Shown in pieces: positions 60,558 to 63,270 of a stretch of DNA of 63,270 bases. The stretch is from JBCBTJ01 sp039818665. Its GTDB lineage: Bacteria; Pseudomonadota; Alphaproteobacteria; Caulobacterales; Hyphomonadaceae. Position 1 is the first letter of the stretch. Each line of letters starts with the position of its first letter. Both the position numbers and the translations under genes were made by a program. The stretch is taken from the NCBI GenBank assembly GCA_039818665.1, contig JBCBTJ010000012.1, positions 1-63,270 on the forward strand. The letters run 5' to 3'. Below the pieces are notes generated by a model. It was not told where the DNA came from. It saw only the letters and a list, made by a program, of their open reading frames with translations, and did no database searches.

Positions 60558-61224
60558 TCCCGGCCGCGCCATGGCGCGCGAGCCGATCCTTCGCCTCAGC
60601 GCCGCCGTGAAGCGCTATGGCGGCCGCACGGTCCTCAACGTAGACCGGTTCGAGGTCTTCGAAGACGACCGGATCGAGCTGATTGGCGCGAACGCCTCGG
60701 GCAAATCGACCCTCACCCGGATTCTCGCCGGATACGGCCGGCTGAGCGCCGGCGACGTCGAGCGCGCGCCCGACCTGTCGGGGCGGGCGATCGGCCTCCT
60801 GCCGCAGTCCGGCGGCCTCTACCGGGACCTGACCCTGATGGAGAACCTCGTCGCGATCACGCGGCTGATGGGGCGGAAAGGACAGGTCCATCCCCATTCG
60901 GAACGCGTGCTCGCCGAGCTCGACCTGTTCGATTATCTCGATCGCAAAGCCGCCACGCTGTCGGGCGGAATCCAAAAACTGGGCGCGCTCGCCGCGCTGA
61001 TCTCGGCGCGGCCCGCCGGTCTGATCCTCGACGAGCCCTTCGCGGGGCTCGATCCCGCAAAATCGCAGATCGTCGCCGATCTCATCAAAAACGACGCCTA
61101 TCCGTTTCGCTTCATCATCGTCACAAGCCACAAGGCGCAGGACCTGTTCCCAGACTCGCGCGTGATACAGATCCAAGACGGCCGAATCGCCCAAGGCCGC
61201 CCCCCGTCCGGAGGCCCGGCATGA
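60538..61224 (+). CDS. ABC transporter ATP-binding protein
   Basis: A 228-residue ABC ATPase: Walker A GANASGKST, Q-loop LLPQSGGLYRDLTL, signature LSGGIQKLG, Walker B GLILDEPF and the switch histidine in VTSHKAQD are all present. It resembles exporters of the ABC-2/NatA group. The ATG at 60538 overlaps the upstream gene by 20 bases; M12 at 60571 is an alternative start. It overlaps the permease gene as ATGA. It should energise the partner permease. Confidence 0.93.
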   Translation: MSSSPDNPGRAMAREPILRLSAAVKRYGGRTVLNVDRFEVFEDDRIELIGANASGKSTLTRILAGYGRLSAGDVERAPDLSGRAIGLLPQSGGLYRDLTLMENLVAITRLMGRKGQVHPHSERVLAELDLFDYLDRKAATLSGGIQKLGALAALISARPAGLILDEPFAGLDPAKSQIVADLIKNDAYPFRFIIVTSHKAQDLFPDSRVIQIQDGRIAQGRPPSGGPA

Positions 61225-62786
61225 TGCGGCTTGTTCTCAAAGACTTGAGGGAGATTCTGGCCGCGCCGCTCTCATTCTTGGCGGTGATCGCCTGGGCGTG
61301 CGCGGTGCTGTGGCTCACCGCCTTGCTGCCGCTGCCCACGCCGAAGATCGACGTGGCGCTCATGGCGCCGGCGGCCTGCGAGCGCGCTGAGGCCGACCTC
61401 CCCTGCCCGACGCCCGACGTCGAAACGCTGGAACACGCGATCGCCGACCTGCCGAACACGGACTATCATGGCCGTCGCGACCCCGCCGCCGACGTGTTCT
61501 CAAGACTTCATGGCGACGATCTCGACCTCATTCTCGTTTGGCACCCCACCGTGGCAAGCGCCGAGTCGCTTTTGGGACCGCCGGATTGGGCCGACTTCGA
61601 CGATGTGGAGACGGCGGGCCTCTGGATCGCCTACGCTCGCCCGAGAACCCAGGCGGCGGCCGCACAGATCCGTTTCGCAGCGCGCCAAATCCAGTCGACG
61701 GGATTGCACATCGTCAACGCGCGCCGAGCCGGAGAAGACCCAGTCCTGCCCTCGACCGGCCTTGCAGATCTGTTCGGCGAATTCGCGCCTGTGGTCGTGG
61801 CGGCCCGCCAGCAAGCGCGATTGGACGAAGAATGGGAGGCCGAAGACCGGCGTAACGAGGCGGTTCTCGCGCGCTTCGACGAATTGGCCGCAGGCTATGA
61901 GAGCCAATTCGGCGAGGCCCTCTCCGAGGACGAAGCGCGCCGGTTGCGCGACGCCTTTTTTCGCCAGTATCGCGCTTGGGAGACGGCGACCACGCTCCTA
62001 TTCGCCCAAGCCCTTGAGGAACGCTTCAATGAGGCCGAGGCGGAAGGATCGCCGGTCTATGGCCAGGAAGCCGCCGTGTACTTCGCCCAAGCCCTCGAAG
62101 CGGCGCGATCGGACGACGCCGCCGACGAGCGGCCTCTGCTGACGACGCCGTTCCTCGTCATGGCCCAAGACGGTCCGGCGCGGACGCGCTCAGCCTGGCT
62201 CATCCCAGGTTTGATCCTGATCATCGCCGCGGCGATCTCATTCACCTTCACGGCGGCTTCCACGGTCCGCGAACGCGAACAGGGCACGGAGCACTTATTG
62301 TTCGTCGCCGGCGCCTCCCAGAGCATCAACCCGCTCTTGCTAAAGCCTGTGTCGCCGGCGCTTCTCGCGCTTGTGAGCGCGCTGTCTTTGCTCCTGTTCG
62401 CCCAGGCGCTGCTCGGGTTTCAGATCAAGCCCGGTCTTGGGGCCGCGATCGGCCTTCTGCTCGTCGTCATTCTTACGGCCGCGTTTCAGGGGCTCGTCGC
62501 GGGCTGCCTCGCGCGCAACCAATCGACCGCTTCGGCCATTTCAGCGGCCTATCTCGTCATGTTGTTGTTGTTCGGAAACGTGTTCATCCCCTTGCAGTCG
62601 ACGGGATGGCTCGCGGCCTCGGCGGCGAACCTGTTGCCCGTGGCCGCAGGCGCGCAGGCCTGGGATGATTGGATGACATGGGGCGCGCCGGTGAAACGCG
62701 CCGCGTTCGCAGGACCTCTCGCCATCGGCCTCTTAAGCTTCGCCGCCGCCCTGGCCGCCGCCGCGCTGCGCCGCCGTCGCGCCTAA
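61221..62786 (+). CDS. ABC-2 type permease with large extracytoplasmic insert
   Basis: A 521-residue permease. One helix lies at about 17-37, then about 285 residues without membrane segments (charged, coiled-coil-like stretch DEEWEAEDRRNEAVLARFDELA), then five or six helices from about 330 (LIPGLILIIAAAISFTF to LLSFAAALAAAAL). REREQGTEHLL after the second helix is typical of ABC-2 permeases. The layout is NatB-like, but the insert is long. It is the last gene of the TIR operon. Confidence 0.87.
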   Translation: MMRLVLKDLREILAAPLSFLAVIAWACAVLWLTALLPLPTPKIDVALMAPAACERAEADLPCPTPDVETLEHAIADLPNTDYHGRRDPAADVFSRLHGDDLDLILVWHPTVASAESLLGPPDWADFDDVETAGLWIAYARPRTQAAAAQIRFAARQIQSTGLHIVNARRAGEDPVLPSTGLADLFGEFAPVVVAARQQARLDEEWEAEDRRNEAVLARFDELAAGYESQFGEALSEDEARRLRDAFFRQYRAWETATTLLFAQALEERFNEAEAEGSPVYGQEAAVYFAQALEAARSDDAADERPLLTTPFLVMAQDGPARTRSAWLIPGLILIIAAAISFTFTAASTVREREQGTEHLLFVAGASQSINPLLLKPVSPALLALVSALSLLLFAQALLGFQIKPGLGAAIGLLLVVILTAAFQGLVAGCLARNQSTASAISAAYLVMLLLFGNVFIPLQSTGWLAASAANLLPVAAGAQAWDDWMTWGAPVKRAAFAGPLAIGLLSFAAALAAAALRRRRA

Positions 62787-62806
62787 ACGGCGGCTCTCAA
62801 AACCCC

Positions 62807-62847
62807 AATCTATCCACCCCCTCCCGGCGGCGCCGTATCCTCCCCCC
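62807..62847 (+). promoter_or_regulatory. conserved upstream element, copy 2
   Basis: This is the counterpart of the element at 30901-30941: AATCTATCC, CCCCCTCCCG, CGCCGTA and CTCCCCC at the same spacing to the ATG. TATCCT at 62836-62841 is six bases before the start codon and no Shine-Dalgarno sequence is present. It lies 20 bases after the permease stop, so paralogue B may have its own promoter rather than depend on the TIR operon. Confidence 0.5.
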
Positions 62848-63270
62848 ATGTCGCCTGTGTCCGACACGCTCGCCGCCGCCCAGCAGTTTGGGACGGAGCT
62901 TTTCCTGAAGGTCTTCGGGCGGGACAATGTCTATCTGCTGCCGGAGACGCTGTCGAAAGCCGCCGCGCGGCGCCTCCGCCAGGGCTTGCGGGCGCTCGAG
63001 GCGTTTCTGCGCCGGGCTTTCATCCTGCTCGCCCTGGAGCTTGAGCCGGATTTGACGCCCTCGGACAAAGAGCCCTCCGGATATCGATACCCCCGCCGCC
63101 CGGCCCGGCGCATGCCGCATTTCGCGATCTTCACCGGCGAGGGCGCAGCGCTGAATTCCTTCGACTTTTTGCGCGCCGGCGAGGCGTCCGCCTGGCGCTC
63201 CGGCCCGGTCCCGGCCGCCGCGCTCATCCGCCGGCTGGCGGCGCTGAAGCTCTTGCTCAACGAACCCGAG
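62848..63270 (+). CDS. conserved protein of unknown family, paralogue B (3' truncated by window end)
   Basis: 141 residues are visible and the gene runs off the window. It aligns with paralogue A at 30942 along its whole visible length: SDTLAAAQQFGTELFL, LRALEAFLRRAFILLALELE, SFDFLRAGEASAW and LIRRLAALKLLL have close matches. No domain is recognised and no signal peptide is present. It follows the TIR operon by 61 bases. Confidence 0.75.
   Translation, partial: MSPVSDTLAAAQQFGTELFLKVFGRDNVYLLPETLSKAAARRLRQGLRALEAFLRRAFILLALELEPDLTPSDKEPSGYRYPRRPARRMPHFAIFTGEGAALNSFDFLRAGEASAWRSGPVPAAALIRRLAALKLLLNEPE

Noticed and set aside
56682..62847. The TIR operon as part of a prophage or integrative island
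   Set aside because: No integrase, transposase, phage gene, tRNA or flanking direct repeat was seen at either border; the right side continues beyond the window, so this is only a lack of evidence.

Overview
The window is dense, high-GC bacterial DNA from an alphaproteobacterium. The evidence is the division and envelope block murB, ddl, ftsQ, ftsA, ftsZ, lpxC, bamD, recN, ligA, the uvrC-pgsA pair, an alphaproteobacterial-type SOS operator (GTTC-N7-GTTC) in front of recN, and squalene-hopene cyclase. A diheme lipoprotein paired with a beta-helix lipoprotein, a pair first named from Hyphomonas, points towards the dimorphic or marine groups (Caulobacterales, Maricaulales, Parvularculales). That placement is inference; no rRNA or tRNA gene was seen.

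Layout. 1-10.6 kb is accessory metabolism: a quinone reductase-like MDR, an HSL-type esterase and a TetR regulator; two M23 lipoproteins; a flavin monooxygenase facing two PaaI thioesterases; a CqsA-like autoinducer synthase coupled to a membrane redoxin; an MGMT-like protein and a glycosyltransferase. 10.6-31.6 kb is mixed: recQ, a DUF885 lipoprotein, a biotin-dependent carboxylase pair, a PAS-GGDEF diguanylate cyclase, a CaiB CoA-transferase, nitronate monooxygenase, a MATE exporter, pyrD, LysR, an aspartate aminotransferase, uvrC-pgsA and small membrane proteins. A 400-bp gap at 31.6-32.0 kb carries REP-like palindromes and direct repeats. 32.0-45.4 kb is the repair and division block on the minus strand, interrupted by a plus-strand TonB-dependent receptor. 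45.4-56.7 kb holds shc, an SDR, glutaminase, an MscS channel, an esterase, a cysteine-repeat secreted protein, the diheme and beta-helix lipoproteins, and a LysR/SnoaL-like divergent pair.

The most unusual part is 56.87-62.79 kb: four overlapping plus-strand genes encoding a TIR-domain membrane protein, a large membrane-anchored protein of unknown family, an ABC ATPase and an ABC-2 permease with a very large extracytoplasmic insert. They look like one envelope machine with a cytoplasmic TIR domain, and are the best candidate here for an undescribed system. Directly behind them starts a second copy of an unrecognised gene family whose first copy is at 30.94 kb. The two copies share a 44-base region up to and including the start codon that looks like a leaderless promoter.

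Two architectural habits recur. Five of the nine convergent gene pairs meet in an exact 4-base CTAG or CTAA stop-on-stop overlap. Many co-directional pairs are joined by ATGA or GTGA overlaps. No insertion sequence, integrase, CRISPR array or prophage gene was found.
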